Positions 17,582 to 25,456 of a stretch of DNA of 64,000 nucleotides are shown here, piece after piece. Origin of the DNA: Bacillota bacterium (GTDB lineage: Bacteria > Bacillota > Clostridia > Lachnospirales > Lachnospiraceae); assembly GCA_023435895.1 (NCBI GenBank), contig JAEZLH010000019.1, positions 1 through 64,000 on the forward strand, written 5' to 3'. A program made the position numbers and the translations under genes. The notes below the pieces were generated by a model that made no database searches, had not been told where the DNA came from, and worked only from the letters and a program-made list of their open reading frames with translations. Every line of letters starts with the position of its first letter. Position 1 is the first letter of the stretch.

Positions 17582-19324
17582 ATGAAACCAATAAATTTAT
17601 ATGATATTGATATAAAAGGAGAATTGGCGGTACGTTCCGGCATGAATTTTACCAGGCTGGAAGGGGAATGGTACCGACCGAATCAGGTGTTTAAGGCGGA
17701 TTCCCACGGCTGGCCGGCAGATTGGGAAGGAAGAGTCATACTGGCTTTGACACTCCTTGCTCAAAGTACTCATCGTACCCCTGCATATCTTGACGAGATT
17801 ATTTCATTAATCCCGGAACATTTGAATGAGAAGGGTTATTTTGGACCGATTCTTCCGGAAGGAAAATTTGATGAGCAGCATTTTGGAGGGCATAATTGGA
17901 TTATTAGAGGTTTGATTGAATATTACTATTGGAAGAAAGATGAAGAGGTTAAAAAAATCGTTGAAGTCATGGTAAAGAATTTCCTACTACCAGCGAAAGG
18001 AAATTATAGCAAATATCCGATTGACCCTCAAAATCGATTTAATGACCAGGAGGTTTGGATACTCTCAAAGCTTCAGACAAAAACGAAACATCATGCGGAA
18101 ACCTCGGACGCAGGTTGCGCGTTCATTATGATTGATGCAGCTACACAGGCTTATGAGCTGTTTGGATGGAGCGAGCTGAAGGAGCTAGCGGAAGAAATTA
18201 TTGATAGATATATGGAAATGAATTTTCTTACCTTACATATACAGACTCATGCAACCTTAAGCGGAATCAGAGGTATCTTAAGATTTTACGAAATAGTAAA
18301 AGATAAGAAATATTTAGATATGGCAGAGAAGATGTTTTCTTTGTATAAAACGGAGGCTTGGTCAGAAGCTTACGGTAATTATAACTGGTTTGGCGCTCCA
18401 AGATGGACGGAACCCTGCGCAATCATCGATTCCTTTATTGCTGCAACTACGCTTTGGAAGCATACAAAGAAAGCCGAGTATTTGGAGGATGCGCATAATA
18501 TTTATTTTAATGCATTAACCCATGGTCACAGATATAATGGTTCCTTTGGAACGGATCGCTGCTCGGGAGCGCAGGACGCGGAGGACAATTTGTTCCTTAC
18601 CCCGATTAATTTTGAGACCTATTGGTGTTGCACCATGAGAGGAGGAGAAGGGTTTAGCCGTGCAATTGAATATAACTTCTTTACAGAACAGGACGAAATA
18701 TTTGTTCCCTTCTATAATAGCTGTACTGCAACACTTCGCTTTGAGGATGGATTCATAAAGTTAGAAGAAATAGCGAAGTACCCATATGATGGTTCAGTCA
18801 AAATAAAAATTCTGGAAGCCACAACCGCTACTCCGAAAAAACTCAGTTTGTTTGCTCCAAGCTGGACGAAGGGAAAAGAAGTAGAACTATTCCTGAATAA
18901 CAAACAACTGCTCGCAGAATATAGCGATGGATTTATCTCTATAGAAAAGAAGTTCAATCCTGGTGATGTGTTAGAATTTGATCTAGGGCTTTCATTCAGA
19001 GTGGAGGATGCATCCTATAAGAACAGCATAAAAGGGTATCACAAATTTATGTACGGCCCAATGCTTTTAGGTTATAAGACAAAAACGGAAATAAATTCTC
19101 TGGATGGTAATCGATTTGAGAATTATGCGGAAAGCAAGTATAAATCAGCCGGTGAGATTGATTTACCAAAGGATGCAACATTTGAGCGTATCGGGAAAGG
19201 TCAGTTTAGATTGGTAGGCAAAGGTGAGGAAAACAATTCCCAAGAGGTGATTTTAAGCTGCTTATGTGATGTAGAAGATATGACCTATGAAGATACAATG
19301 AGACAGGTGTTGTTTAGAGATTAA
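17582..19324 (+). CDS. GH127/DUF1680-type beta-L-arabinofuranosidase-like glycosidase
   Basis: 580 aa, somewhat shorter than the about 650-aa type enzyme. An (alpha/alpha)6 barrel spans roughly residues 15-370 (HGWPADWEGRVILALTLLAQ, GHNWIIRGLIEYYYW, DAGCAFIMIDAATQAY), followed by beta domains. The metal/cysteine site of the family is visible as E277 and C279 (WTEPCAIID) and C349-C350 (YWCCTMRGGEG), corresponding to the Glu-x-Cys and Cys-Cys elements that hold zinc and supply the cysteine nucleophile in characterised GH127. No signal peptide, so cytoplasmic. It follows the importer genes and should process imported arabinose-containing oligosaccharides; GH146 or a related family is possible. 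Confidence 0.8.
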   Translation: MKPINLYDIDIKGELAVRSGMNFTRLEGEWYRPNQVFKADSHGWPADWEGRVILALTLLAQSTHRTPAYLDEIISLIPEHLNEKGYFGPILPEGKFDEQHFGGHNWIIRGLIEYYYWKKDEEVKKIVEVMVKNFLLPAKGNYSKYPIDPQNRFNDQEVWILSKLQTKTKHHAETSDAGCAFIMIDAATQAYELFGWSELKELAEEIIDRYMEMNFLTLHIQTHATLSGIRGILRFYEIVKDKKYLDMAEKMFSLYKTEAWSEAYGNYNWFGAPRWTEPCAIIDSFIAATTLWKHTKKAEYLEDAHNIYFNALTHGHRYNGSFGTDRCSGAQDAEDNLFLTPINFETYWCCTMRGGEGFSRAIEYNFFTEQDEIFVPFYNSCTATLRFEDGFIKLEEIAKYPYDGSVKIKILEATTATPKKLSLFAPSWTKGKEVELFLNNKQLLAEYSDGFISIEKKFNPGDVLEFDLGLSFRVEDASYKNSIKGYHKFMYGPMLLGYKTKTEINSLDGNRFENYAESKYKSAGEIDLPKDATFERIGKGQFRLVGKGEENNSQEVILSCLCDVEDMTYEDTMRQVLFRD

Positions 19325-19410
19325 TTGTATTTGAATTCATTTAAGTAAACTGAAATGAAACAATTTTATTAGATAGAAATTCCGGTGAATATAATATGCT
19401 ATAGTATAGG

Positions 19411-19502
19411 ATAGGGGCATTGCAAATAAAGCTCTCTTAAGAAATGTCATTGAAAAACGTCATATATTACGTTTGATGTGGAGCTTATTTGTAATACCCT
19501 AT
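19411..19502. repeat. 92-bp nested inverted repeat
   Basis: Outer arms ATAGGG...CAAATAAAGCTC (19411-19434) and GAGCTTATTTGTAATACCCTAT (19481-19502) pair with few mismatches. An inner hairpin AAACGT...ACGTTT sits in the loop. There is no T run, so it is not a classical terminator. It lies in the 467-bp gap after the GH127-like gene. It may be a small palindromic mobile repeat or a structured 3' end. Confidence 0.6.
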
Positions 19503-19609
19503 ATTCATAAAGAGATCCTGGTTTGATGAATGGAACAAAAATCAGTCGCTTGACAAAAGTTATTTTATATAATATGGTAATATTATTATAACCCTTAGGA
19601 GTGTTGCCA

Positions 19610-19678
19610 ATGATTAATTTATATGGTGTGTATATGGATTTAACGGAGACTTCTCTGGGGAAAGCTATGTTCTTTTAA
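19610..19678 (+). CDS. putative 22-aa leader peptide
   Basis: ATG with TAGGAG nine bases upstream, encoding MINLYGVYMDLTETSLGKAM plus FF before the stop. TTGACA (19550-19555) lies upstream with a possible TATGGT -10. It ends 113 bp before an acetyltransferase gene; the interval holds a weak CCCT...AGGGG hairpin followed by seven T (about 19722-19757). This could be a translated leader controlling attenuation, or chance. Confidence 0.35.
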   Translation: MINLYGVYMDLTETSLGKAMFF

Positions 19679-19791
19679 TCATTCTATTTATAATGTGGTA
19701 ATTAACATTTGAGATAAAATTCCCTGGATGAGTCAAAAACTGATTGAGGGGTTTTTTTATGCCCAAAATTTAATTATCGGAGGTAGAAAAC

Positions 19792-20355
19792 ATGGATCGT
19801 GAGTTATTAAACTCAAATGAATTAAAAGAAGTAAAGCGTACAAATGAATTTTATTTAGAGACAGAAAGGCTGAAGCTTTTGCCCTTGAATGCCAAAAGCC
19901 TTGCTTTAGCGATTGAAGATTACTCTGCAATGCAAGTTGAATTAGGTTTGAATGTGAATAAAACCATTATTGATGATGAGGAATTGCTGTATGCAATGAA
20001 GGTTAGACTGGCGAGGGTACTTGAGAATAAAGAAAATTACATATGGTTTACAAATTGGGCAATCGTTCAAAAGGAATCAAATTCAATCATCGGATATATT
20101 ATTTTAAAGGGGTTCCCGAATAACTCAGGCGAAGTAATAATTGGTTATGGAATTGAGGATAATTACAAAAGAAATGGATATGCAACAGAAGCGATAAAAA
20201 GCTTAATCCAGTGGATGTTCTTAAATCCAAAAGTTCTTACTGTAATTGCGGATACAGAAAAGACCAATCTACCATCTTGTAAACTGCTTGAACGTCTTGG
20301 TGCGGTTCGCTTTAAGGAAGATGAGGAACTGGTATGGTGGAAAATTGAAAAGTAA
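19792..20355 (+). CDS. GNAT-family N-acetyltransferase (RimJ/RimL-like)
   Basis: 187 aa. ETERLKLLPLNAKSLALAIEDY opens the fold. The acetyl-CoA loop region is IIGYGIEDNYKRNGYATEAIKSLIQW (residues about 117-142), then VIADTEKTNLPSCKLLERLGAVRFKE, the standard NxxSxrlLekxGf end. The acceptor may be a ribosomal protein N-terminus or a small molecule. GGAGGT at the start. It is preceded by a possible leader peptide and followed by a bidirectional terminator. Confidence 0.85.
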   Translation: MDRELLNSNELKEVKRTNEFYLETERLKLLPLNAKSLALAIEDYSAMQVELGLNVNKTIIDDEELLYAMKVRLARVLENKENYIWFTNWAIVQKESNSIIGYIILKGFPNNSGEVIIGYGIEDNYKRNGYATEAIKSLIQWMFLNPKVLTVIADTEKTNLPSCKLLERLGAVRFKEDEELVWWKIEK

Positions 20356-20417
20356 TAGGGGGTATCTTTCTTATCTGATTATAATAAAGGGTTAAAAGAA
20401 AATAATGTATGAAAACT

Positions 20418-20461
20418 AAGTCGCTTATTCCATAAAAAGAATTAAGCGACTTTGTTTTTTA
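20418..20461. terminator. bidirectional rho-independent terminator
   Basis: AAGTCGCTTATTC (20418-20430) pairs with GAATTAAGCGACTT (20439-20452), then TTTGTTTTTT. It sits between two convergent genes (acetyltransferase on plus, membrane protein on minus). Confidence 0.8.
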
Positions 20462-20495
20462 GTATTATAAAGTTATGTTTCGAATTAACATCTAA

Positions 20496-20891
20496 TTACA
20501 ACAAATCATAAAGCAGTAACGATACTAGCACTAAAAGTACCCCAGACATAATAAAGGTAATATTACTTACCCCAAATTCTACAACATTATTTTTTGTGAA
20601 GCCTTTGTGGTACGGACGAGCTGAGCGATCCATAACGGTAGCCATATTGTTAGCATAATCGCTTTGCTGTACGTTCGAGTCTCCAATGGAGTTGATTGAC
20701 ATTCCCGAAGGATTTCCGCTTAAAGACATGAGAATTCCGACTATAAATACCAAAACACCTTCAACAACAACGATATCCGCAAAATTATAGTTGGTGTTCT
20801 TTAATATGATAAAAGCGATTATCATACCAACTGCAAAGTAAATGATAGAGATTAAAAAACAAAACATTAATTTTCTTACAAATTTTTTCAT
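20496..20891 (-). CDS. small membrane protein of unknown function
   Basis: 131 aa. Two N-terminal hydrophobic segments (LMFCFLISIIYFAVGMIIAFII and IVVVEGVLVFIVGILMSLSG), a polar stretch of about 45 residues, and a C-terminal helix (ITFIMSGVLLVLVSLLLYDLL). No enzyme motif is visible. The ribosome site GGAGACTC is close to the ATG. I do not recognise a family with confidence; clostridial three-helix proteins of this type are usually listed as hypothetical. Confidence 0.7.
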   Translation of the reverse strand: MKKFVRKLMFCFLISIIYFAVGMIIAFIILKNTNYNFADIVVVEGVLVFIVGILMSLSGNPSGMSINSIGDSNVQQSDYANNMATVMDRSARPYHKGFTKNNVVEFGVSNITFIMSGVLLVLVSLLLYDLL

Positions 20892-21178
20892 GATGAGTCT
20901 CCTAACTATGTGGTGGAATTAGTTTGGCGGTCGTAAACCTTATTTCGAATGATAAAGTTATTCACGACGGTTACTTACAGGGATATTATACCATACAAGT
21001 AAATATAATACTACTATAGCTTGCTAATTCTAATCAAGATGAAATAAAGCAGAGACTTTTTGAGGCGGAATGTTACAAAAATCCTCATAAGAATTTCATT
21101 CATTTATTGCATGAATTGGCAAAATGATGTATAATTTGGAAGTAGAAATAAACTATAAAACATAAAGGGGTAGGAGTC

Positions 21179-21514
21179 ATGATTCAAAGAAGAAGTATTG
21201 CGTTATACATAATTTTAACACTGGTTACCTGTGGAATTTTCGGAATGGTGTGGATGGTACTGTTGGCAAATGATATTAACACTGTTTCCGGAGTAAATGA
21301 CACAAATGGTGTGTTGGTGTTGTTACTTTCCATTGTTACCTGTGGAATTTACGGATTATACTGGGCTTATAAATGTGGTGAAAAGATTGACCGTACAAAA
21401 CAAAGTCGTGGTATTCCGGCAAGCAACGGAGGAATTTTATATCTTCTGTTATACATCTTTGGCGGAATTATCGCATACGCACTGATTCAGAATGAGATCA
21501 ACAATTTAATCTAA
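21179..21514 (+). CDS. DUF4234 membrane protein
   Basis: 111 aa. RRSIALYIILTLVTCGIFGMVWMVLLANDIN and the second repeat LLLSIVTCGIYGLYWAYKCGEKID are the duplicated TCGI(F/Y)G pattern of DUF4234, followed by a third hydrophobic segment. Function unknown. The promoter TTGCAT (21107-21112), 17 bp, TATAAT (21130-21135) and a GGGGTAGGAG ribosome site support expression. The DUF2752 gene follows after 5 nt, so the two form an operon. Confidence 0.85.
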   Translation: MIQRRSIALYIILTLVTCGIFGMVWMVLLANDINTVSGVNDTNGVLVLLLSIVTCGIYGLYWAYKCGEKIDRTKQSRGIPASNGGILYLLLYIFGGIIAYALIQNEINNLI

Positions 21515-21519
21515 ACCTT

Positions 21520-21900
21520 ATGAAAATATTAAAATTACATTTTGTTATACTATTAATCGGTATCATATATTATATATGGTACCGATTCACACATATTGGA
21601 ATCCCCTGTGTGTTTCACTCTGTAACTGGACTTTATTGCCCAGGATGCGGCGTTACAAGAATGCTTTTAGCCCTTTCTGAATTCCGGCTGGCTGACGCAT
21701 TTCATAATAATGGCATGGTTTTATTGCTTTTACCATATGGTGCTTTTGTATATATCAGGCATAATGTATATCTTATGAAAGGACAGTCATACCCATACAA
21801 AAAGGCACATAAGTATATTGCATACGTGATCCTTTTTATCGTGTTGCTGTTTGGCGTTATTCGCAACATTCCATATTTTGAGTATTTAAGGCCACTCTAG
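21520..21900 (+). CDS. DUF2752 membrane protein
   Basis: 126 aa with the family signature GIPCVFHSVTGLYCPGCGVTRMLLALSEFRLADAFHNN, in which CPGCG.TR is diagnostic, between hydrophobic helices (LHFVILLIGIIYYIWY at the start; YIAYVILFIVLLFGVI near the end). Function unknown; it often accompanies DUF4234 or zinc-ribbon membrane proteins. It starts 5 nt after the previous stop. The following gap 21901-22286 shows no further gene. Confidence 0.85.
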   Translation: MKILKLHFVILLIGIIYYIWYRFTHIGIPCVFHSVTGLYCPGCGVTRMLLALSEFRLADAFHNNGMVLLLLPYGAFVYIRHNVYLMKGQSYPYKKAHKYIAYVILFIVLLFGVIRNIPYFEYLRPL

Positions 21901-22286
21901 TCTCTATAAAGTTTCTTGATACTCACCCAGACTAGCGATCATGTTGATTTGGGTACTCAGAAATTACTACCTTATTTCTTTTTAGTATTCGAGTTTGATT
22001 TATCAATAATAGGGGTTCTGAGCGAATATTGCTTGGAACCTCTTGCTGTTTTGTAGAGTATTACGCTGGGAGAGTCAAAGCTATCGTTATGTAGTCATTT
22101 GGCTTTAAGCTAATTGCATAATAAATGCAGTGAAAGGAGTTACAACACAGTAATTATAGTATTTACTTTTCGGTTTCTAAAAATATATCAGAATGTCAGT
22201 TGAATTGTGAAAAAATTACCGATATAATAACAGCAGCAATAAAAGAGTTGATATATAGTAACTATAACATAAGGAGATGTATATCT

Positions 22287-23333
22287 ATGAAGTACCTAAA
22301 AATTCTATTAATAAGTATTCCGTTTTCTATTGCAGGTTTTTTTCTTGACTGGAATTCAACGGTTATGTTCATCCTTGCCTGTGTTGCAATTGTCCCCCTG
22401 GCAGGTTATCTAGGAGCTTCCACGGAAGAGATAGCAGTATATACTGGACCAAAGCTTGGTGGGTTCTTAAATGCTACTTTTGGTAATGCAACAGAATTGA
22501 TTATCAGTTTTTTCGCCATAAAAGAAGGATTATTTGATGTGGTTAAGGCTTCCTTGGCGGGCTCGGTACTGGGTAATATCTTACTGGTTCTTGGTTGCAG
22601 TATCTTTGTAGGGGGGCTAAAGCATAAAGATTTGAAATATGATACACAACAAGGGGCATTTACAGCTACCATGCTATTATTTGCAGTAGTAGGTCTATCA
22701 CTTCCGGCAATTTTTACTTGGAATGAGCCTGCAAGCATGATTACTACAAAGCATGAGAATTTTAGCGTAATTGTAAGTGTAATTCTTTTGGTTATTTATA
22801 TAGTAGGAATGATTTATTCCTTTCGTACCCACAATGACCTTTACGGGGTGGATCACGCGAAGGACATTGAAGCAAAATGGTCCCTTCCTCTTAGTATCGT
22901 GATACTTGGAATATGCACCGTATTTATTGCGTTGGAATCCGAGATATTAGTCAATAGCATAGAACCAATGACAAAAGCAGCAGGCATATCAGAAATGTTC
23001 ATTGGAATTATTCTGATTCCGATTGTGGGAAATGCGGCAGAGCATTCTACTGCGGTTATTATGGCCATGAAGAATAAATTAGATATTTCAATCGAGATAG
23101 CGGTAGGCTCCAGCTTACAGATAGCATTACTTGCAATCCCCGTATCGGTGCTTTTTAGCTTGTTCTTCAGTCCAATGAGTATTATATTCAAGCCAATTGA
23201 ACTTTTCTTGTTCGGCTCCAGTGTCTTTATCGCAAACCATATAGTAAAATCAGGTAAGACTAATTGGATGGAGGGACTGAAGCTAATGTCAGTGTATTTA
23301 ATAGCGGCAGTCGGCTTCTTCATAATTGGCTAG
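22287..23333 (+). CDS. cax: calcium/proton antiporter, CaCA (CAX) family
   Basis: 348 aa from the ATG at 22287 (AAGGAGATG upstream; the frame is open for 29 codons earlier but without a ribosome site). Two homologous halves carry the alpha repeats GGFLNATFGNATELIISFFAIKEG (residues about 55-80) and GIILIPIVGNAAEHSTAVIMAMKNK (about 235-260), with the GNA(T/A)E motifs that bind Ca2+. About eleven membrane helices. It exports Ca2+ from the cytoplasm in exchange for protons. Standalone gene. Confidence 0.93.
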   Translation: MKYLKILLISIPFSIAGFFLDWNSTVMFILACVAIVPLAGYLGASTEEIAVYTGPKLGGFLNATFGNATELIISFFAIKEGLFDVVKASLAGSVLGNILLVLGCSIFVGGLKHKDLKYDTQQGAFTATMLLFAVVGLSLPAIFTWNEPASMITTKHENFSVIVSVILLVIYIVGMIYSFRTHNDLYGVDHAKDIEAKWSLPLSIVILGICTVFIALESEILVNSIEPMTKAAGISEMFIGIILIPIVGNAAEHSTAVIMAMKNKLDISIEIAVGSSLQIALLAIPVSVLFSLFFSPMSIIFKPIELFLFGSSVFIANHIVKSGKTNWMEGLKLMSVYLIAAVGFFIIG

Positions 23334-23632
23334 GAGAGTTATAGAAAACATACTATGATAAAGGTGAAGCTTTATACTGTGACAAAGGCAATTTGTACTA
23401 AGCCAATGCTATGTAAAATGATATATTACATAAATTAATTCACCATAGAATGTGAGAATATTATATAAATACCTAGGAAAAGCTAAGATAAAACAGATAA
23501 ATTGATGCTAGATTGTATTTTTTAGTAGTAAATTTTCTGCATTATTGAGGTCTAAATTGTTAAATGTGTATAAATTATCCATAGGTCAGGAAGTTAGGCT
23601 GTGGAAAGTGTATAATGATTTAAAAATACCTG

Positions 23633-23661
23633 TTGACTTTTGTGGTTTTATTTGATACTAT
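23633..23661 (+). promoter_or_regulatory. promoter of the PTS cluster
   Basis: TTGACT (23633-23638), 17 bp, TACTAT (23656-23661). It lies immediately upstream of the RAT/terminator leader. The preceding 300 bp after the antiporter gene show nothing else I can support. Confidence 0.65.
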
Positions 23662-23680
23662 GATTTTAATTTAAAACAAC

Positions 23681-23709
23681 GGATTGTTACTGGTAAAGCA
23701 GGCAAGACC
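23681..23709 (+). promoter_or_regulatory. RAT (ribonucleic antiterminator) site
   Basis: GGATTGTTACTGGTAAAGCA and the following GGCAAGACC match the BglG/LicT/SacY RAT consensus closely. The 3' end overlaps the left arm of the terminator at 23706-23752, so the antiterminator and terminator folds are mutually exclusive. When the RNA-binding protein is active it should stabilise this hairpin and allow read-through. Confidence 0.9.
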
Positions 23710-23752
23710 AAATTTTATGAAATATTCTATTTCATAGGTTTGGTCTTTTTTT
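23706..23752 (+). terminator. conditional terminator in the PTS leader
   Basis: AGACCAAATTTTATGAAAT pairs with ATTTCATAGGTTTGGTCT (23729-23746), then seven or more T. It overlaps the RAT site and precedes the antiterminator gene's ribosome site. Confidence 0.9.
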
Positions 23753-23775
23753 ATTGCAAAACGGAGGTGAGGAAG

Positions 23776-24621
23776 ATGCAGATTGAACGTGTCATAAATA
23801 ACAATGTAATCAGTGCGATTGATCCAAATGGCAAGGAAGTCGTTGTTATGGGGAAAGGGATTGGATTTCAGATGAAACCCGGACAAGAGATCAGACAAGA
23901 GCTGATGGAAAAGGTATTTCGTTTGGAAAGTCAGTCTGCTGTTGATCAATTCAAGCATTTGATAGAAAATCTTCCACTGGAACATATCCAGGTTTCAAAT
24001 GACATTATTACTTATGCGGACAAAGTTCTCGATTGTATGCTCAACCCTAATATTTATATTACACTGACGGATCACATTAGCTTTGCAATTGAACGTTTTC
24101 GCCAGGGGATGCTTTTCGATAATCCGCTGTTATGGGATGTGCAGCATTTATATAAACAGGAATATTTGATTGGGGAATATTCTGTGGCCCTAATTGAGAA
24201 AAAAATTGGATTAAAGCTCCCGGTCGATGAAGCTGCATCCATTGCGCTTCACATTGTGAATGCGGAGTATAACACAGAACTTAGTAAGACAATGAACATT
24301 ACAAAGATCGTATTACCAAAGGTGCTTTCTATTATTGAAGAAGGTGCCGGGATAAAGTTGAAGGAAGAAACCATACAGTATGAACGGTTTGCTACCTACC
24401 TTAAGTTTTTGGTTCAGCGAATCATAAAGAAGGAACAGGAAAGCGATCTTGACCCGGAATTTGGAGAGATGGTTAATAATTTGTATCAGAATGAGTACCG
24501 CATCGGAATTTTGGTGGGTAATTATTTGGAGGATTACTTTCAAATTACAATTACACCGGAAGAGTTAGCGATGTTAGCAATTAACATACGGCGTTTAAAG
24601 GTAATACGCAGGAAATCATAG
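23776..24621 (+). CDS. BglG/LicT-family transcription antiterminator with non-canonical PRD2
   Basis: 281 aa from the ATG at 23776 (ACGGAGGTGAGG upstream). The CAT RNA-binding domain covers residues 1-55 (MQIERVINNNVISAIDPNGK), PRD1 about 65-170 and PRD2 about 175-278. PRD1 keeps both phosphorylatable histidines, H100 (LTDHISFAIER) and H159 (SIALHIVNAE). In PRD2 the usual histidines are replaced: Y208 in ERFATYLKFLVQRI and N270 in MLAINIRRL. It should therefore be inhibited through PRD1 by the PTS but not depend on HPr activation through PRD2. It sits behind its own RAT/terminator leader and heads the EIIA-HPr-EIICB cluster. Confidence 0.93.
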   Translation: MQIERVINNNVISAIDPNGKEVVVMGKGIGFQMKPGQEIRQELMEKVFRLESQSAVDQFKHLIENLPLEHIQVSNDIITYADKVLDCMLNPNIYITLTDHISFAIERFRQGMLFDNPLLWDVQHLYKQEYLIGEYSVALIEKKIGLKLPVDEAASIALHIVNAEYNTELSKTMNITKIVLPKVLSIIEEGAGIKLKEETIQYERFATYLKFLVQRIIKKEQESDLDPEFGEMVNNLYQNEYRIGILVGNYLEDYFQITITPEELAMLAINIRRLKVIRRKS

Positions 24622-24631
24622 GAGGTTCAAA

Positions 24632-25129
24632 ATGGCATTTAAATTTATGGAAAAGTTAGGATTTGGTGATAAAGGAAAAATAGAGATACTTTCACCCATG
24701 GAGGGGGTAACTTGTTCGCTTGATGAAGTGAGTGATCCTACCTTTCAACAAAAGATACTTGGTGACGGAATAGCAATCAAACCGCAAAGCGGAAAAGTGG
24801 TATCTCCGGTCGATGGAACCATCGCGTTAGTATTTAATACAAAGCATGCAATTTCAATTATTTCTCAAGAGGGAACAGAACTTCTAATCCATGTGGGACT
24901 AGATACGGTTAATCTGAAGGGTGAACATTTTACTGCTCACGTTAATTCAGGAGATACGGTGAAGGTTGGGGATACCTTGTTGGAATTTGACATGGAGGAA
25001 ATTGCAGCAAAAGGATATGACCTGATTACACCAGTAGTCATCTGTAACACGGCTAATTACTCTGAATTAGTGGCACATACCGGCCATTCGGTCAGAGCAT
25101 TAGATAAAATCATTACCTTAAAGAATTAA
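24632..25129 (+). CDS. crr: PTS glucose-type EIIA domain protein
   Basis: 165 aa, single-domain EIIA-Glc. H72 (NTKHAISII) and H87 (LLIHVGLDTVNLKGEHF) are the two active-site histidines; H87 takes phosphate from HPr. KIEILSPMEGVTCSLDEVSDPTFQ is the usual N-terminus. It begins 10 nt after the antiterminator stop with AGGAGG. It supplies phosphate to the EIICB at 25457, which has no EIIA domain of its own. Confidence 0.95.
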   Translation: MAFKFMEKLGFGDKGKIEILSPMEGVTCSLDEVSDPTFQQKILGDGIAIKPQSGKVVSPVDGTIALVFNTKHAISIISQEGTELLIHVGLDTVNLKGEHFTAHVNSGDTVKVGDTLLEFDMEEIAAKGYDLITPVVICNTANYSELVAHTGHSVRALDKIITLKN

Positions 25130-25164
25130 AACACATAATATCACCGATGGAGGGAGGGAAATAA

Positions 25165-25422
25165 ATGCAGGAATTGAAGTACTTAATTGTGGATGAGTTA
25201 GGCATTCATGCAAGACCGGCAGGGTTGCTAGTAAAGACAACCAGCAAATTCAGCTCTCAAATCACAATCCAAAAAGGCAGTACAAAAAATGACGCAAAAA
25301 GCATCATTGGTGTGATGAGCATCGGAGCAAAAAAAGGCGATGAAATAACGATTACTTGTGACGGTACAGATGAAACCGAAGCAATCGAAGCAGTTCGCGC
25401 TTTTCTAACTGAGAATCTGTAA
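25165..25422 (+). CDS. ptsH: phosphocarrier protein HPr
   Basis: 85 aa. The active-site His15 is in DELGIHARPAGLLV and the regulatory Ser46 is in DAKSIIGVMSIGAKKGDEI, so both EI-dependent and HPr-kinase-dependent phosphorylation are possible. It accepts phosphate from EI and passes it to EIIA. GGAGGGAGGG upstream. It lies within the glucose-PTS cluster, not next to ptsI as is common. Confidence 0.95.
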   Translation: MQELKYLIVDELGIHARPAGLLVKTTSKFSSQITIQKGSTKNDAKSIIGVMSIGAKKGDEITITCDGTDETEAIEAVRAFLTENL

Positions 25423-25456
25423 AAAGATTAAATATATAGGAGGAAGGTAAATATTT

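Noticed and set aside
22853..23323. 156-codon minus-strand frame inside the antiporter gene
   Set aside because: The plus-strand protein is a clear CaCA antiporter; this is its complement.
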